Shown here piece after piece: positions 63,140 through 64,000 of a DNA stretch of 64,000 nucleotides. Below the pieces are notes generated by a model. It was given only the letters and a program-made list of their open reading frames with translations, searched no databases and was not told the origin of the DNA. The translations under genes were made by a program, and so were the position numbers. Source of the stretch: Henriciella mobilis (GTDB lineage Bacteria; Pseudomonadota; Alphaproteobacteria; Caulobacterales; Hyphomonadaceae); assembly GCF_003576315.1 (NCBI RefSeq), contig NZ_QWFZ01000009.1:51211-115210 (forward strand), in the 5' to 3' direction. The stretch's first letter is position 1; every line of letters begins with the position of its first letter.

Positions 63140-64000
63140 ATGCCAATATACATACATCTTGGTCAACCAAAGACAGGCACAAGCGTTTTGCAAAATGCAC
63201 TTCACAAGATGAGTATCTCAGGCAACGCTGATTTTGTATATCCGAAATTGTGGCGCCAGACTGGCGTGGGCCACCATCAGCTTGCCCAGGACCTGCGGAC
63301 CAAGTCGATTCATCCGAATATCGTTCAACTCTTAAACGAACTCATTGATTCTCATGAGCACAAACCGATCATATTTTCATCCGAACAGTTTTCTAATCTG
63401 ATCGGCCCGAAGTTCATCGGTTCTTTACATGGACTCATAGAAAGTGGAAAAGCTCGAACGAGCTTAGAGACACTCATATTCTTTAGACGGTTCGACAAGT
63501 TCCTTGACTCGATGTTTCTACAGAGCGCGCGATACGGGCGTGTCCGAGTCAACCCCGACGAATATGCGATCGAACGCCTCAGTAGCATTTACCAGCTTTT
63601 CAAGCATATAAAGCTGACAAATGAAAAATTTGACGGAGTCATCAAGTATACGCCGTACGCTCAGGGTGAAAATATACTCAACTTGTTCGAAAGCAGTGTT
63701 CCCTGCGCTGCCGGACTCTCTCAGATTAGCGGCCTGCCAAGGACGGAAAAGTTCAGCCTGAAACAGCAGATATTCATCTTCTACTCAGCTACTCTATTCG
63801 GCGAAAAAATGTCTGTTGATCAGGTCAACAAGATGGTGACCGGCATGCGCGAGGACGCCGTGAGGCTGGACAATGACCACACGCAATACAGCACTATTTC
63901 TCCTAAAGTCGCACAAATCTGTCAGCATATGGCTCTGGCAAGTGCTGAGAAGTTTGGCATGGATGATTACTTGTCCGCCTTCGACCGCGACACTGAGCTG
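63140..64000 (+). CDS. sulfotransferase-like protein, 3' end outside window
   Basis: An open frame of 287 codons without stop, running off the right edge. ATG 63140 is preceded by AGGAAGGA with 5-base spacing. It starts MPIYIHLGQPKTGTSVLQNAL; the loop LGQPKTGTSVLQ (about 7-18) is the PAPS 5'-phosphosulfate motif. IFFRRFDKFLDSMFLQSARYG (about 113-133) suits the 3'-phosphate region with the Arg and Ser. Lower GC and AT-rich codons indicate the same origin as the preceding gene. It is the third sulfotransferase in the locus; the C-terminus is not visible. Confidence 0.7.
   Translation, partial: MPIYIHLGQPKTGTSVLQNALHKMSISGNADFVYPKLWRQTGVGHHQLAQDLRTKSIHPNIVQLLNELIDSHEHKPIIFSSEQFSNLIGPKFIGSLHGLIESGKARTSLETLIFFRRFDKFLDSMFLQSARYGRVRVNPDEYAIERLSSIYQLFKHIKLTNEKFDGVIKYTPYAQGENILNLFESSVPCAAGLSQISGLPRTEKFSLKQQIFIFYSATLFGEKMSVDQVNKMVTGMREDAVRLDNDHTQYSTISPKVAQICQHMALASAEKFGMDDYLSAFDRDTEL

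Overview
The window looks like chromosomal DNA from a high-GC marine-type alphaproteobacterium. I infer Hyphomonadaceae/Caulobacterales-like from gene order, but no rRNA or other marker gene is present to prove it. Diagnostic neighbourhoods are uppP beside an NDUFA9-like epimerase, lptC-lptA-lptB-rpoN-hpf-ptsN, mutM-ubiE-ubiB-coaBC-dut, and intergenic palindromic repeats of the type common in alphaproteobacteria. Coding density is high and most genes start close to or overlapping their neighbours. No tRNA, rRNA, CRISPR array, IS element or prophage was seen.

Layout. 1-15.6 kb: infC (apparently AUA-initiated), two LPS-type glycosyltransferases, an alpha/beta hydrolase, a small membrane protein, dnaJ, the gltD-gltB glutamate synthase pair, uppP, a DUF2383-like lipoprotein, an NDUFA9-like protein and an RNase D-like exonuclease. 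15.6-20.4 kb: the LPS-transport/sigma-54/nitrogen-PTS cluster. 20.4-30.8 kb: housekeeping genes (hydrolase, moeB-like, Pif1-like helicase, PspB-like protein, dut, coaBC, an UrcA-like secreted protein, ubiB, ubiE, mutM). 30.8-34 kb: a long inverted repeat, then a DUF2330 protein overlapping an RnfD/NqrB-like membrane protein, divergent from a lipoprotein cytochrome c. 34-42 kb: sugar-nucleotide genes (kdsD, rmlA, rmlB, manC, rmlC, rmlD), an Fe-alcohol dehydrogenase and a Gfo/Idh/MocA oxidoreductase. 42-49 kb: a fused double-ATPase peptide-type ABC protein, a palindromic repeat, a low-GC HNH endonuclease, an unknown protein, kdsA, threonine ammonia-lyase and a double-FKBP lipoprotein.

49-64 kb is the accessory part and the most interesting. 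It begins with a heavily decayed DegT/StrS aminotransferase pseudogene, followed by a glycan-assembly locus of lower and uneven GC. That locus holds a GT8-like/GT4 fusion, a sulfotransferase, a 1038-residue protein (about eight N-terminal 'YPDV' repeats + GT2 + GT4), a protein with two fused sulfotransferase domains, a hexapeptide acyltransferase, an intact DegT/StrS sugar aminotransferase, a GT-B-like protein of uncertain family and a third sulfotransferase cut by the window end. With the dTDP-rhamnose, GDP-mannose and Kdo genes upstream, this reads as a pathway for a sulfated, aminated and acylated surface polysaccharide or glycoprotein glycan. No polymerase, flippase or ABC exporter for it lies in the window, so its export route and carrier are unknown.
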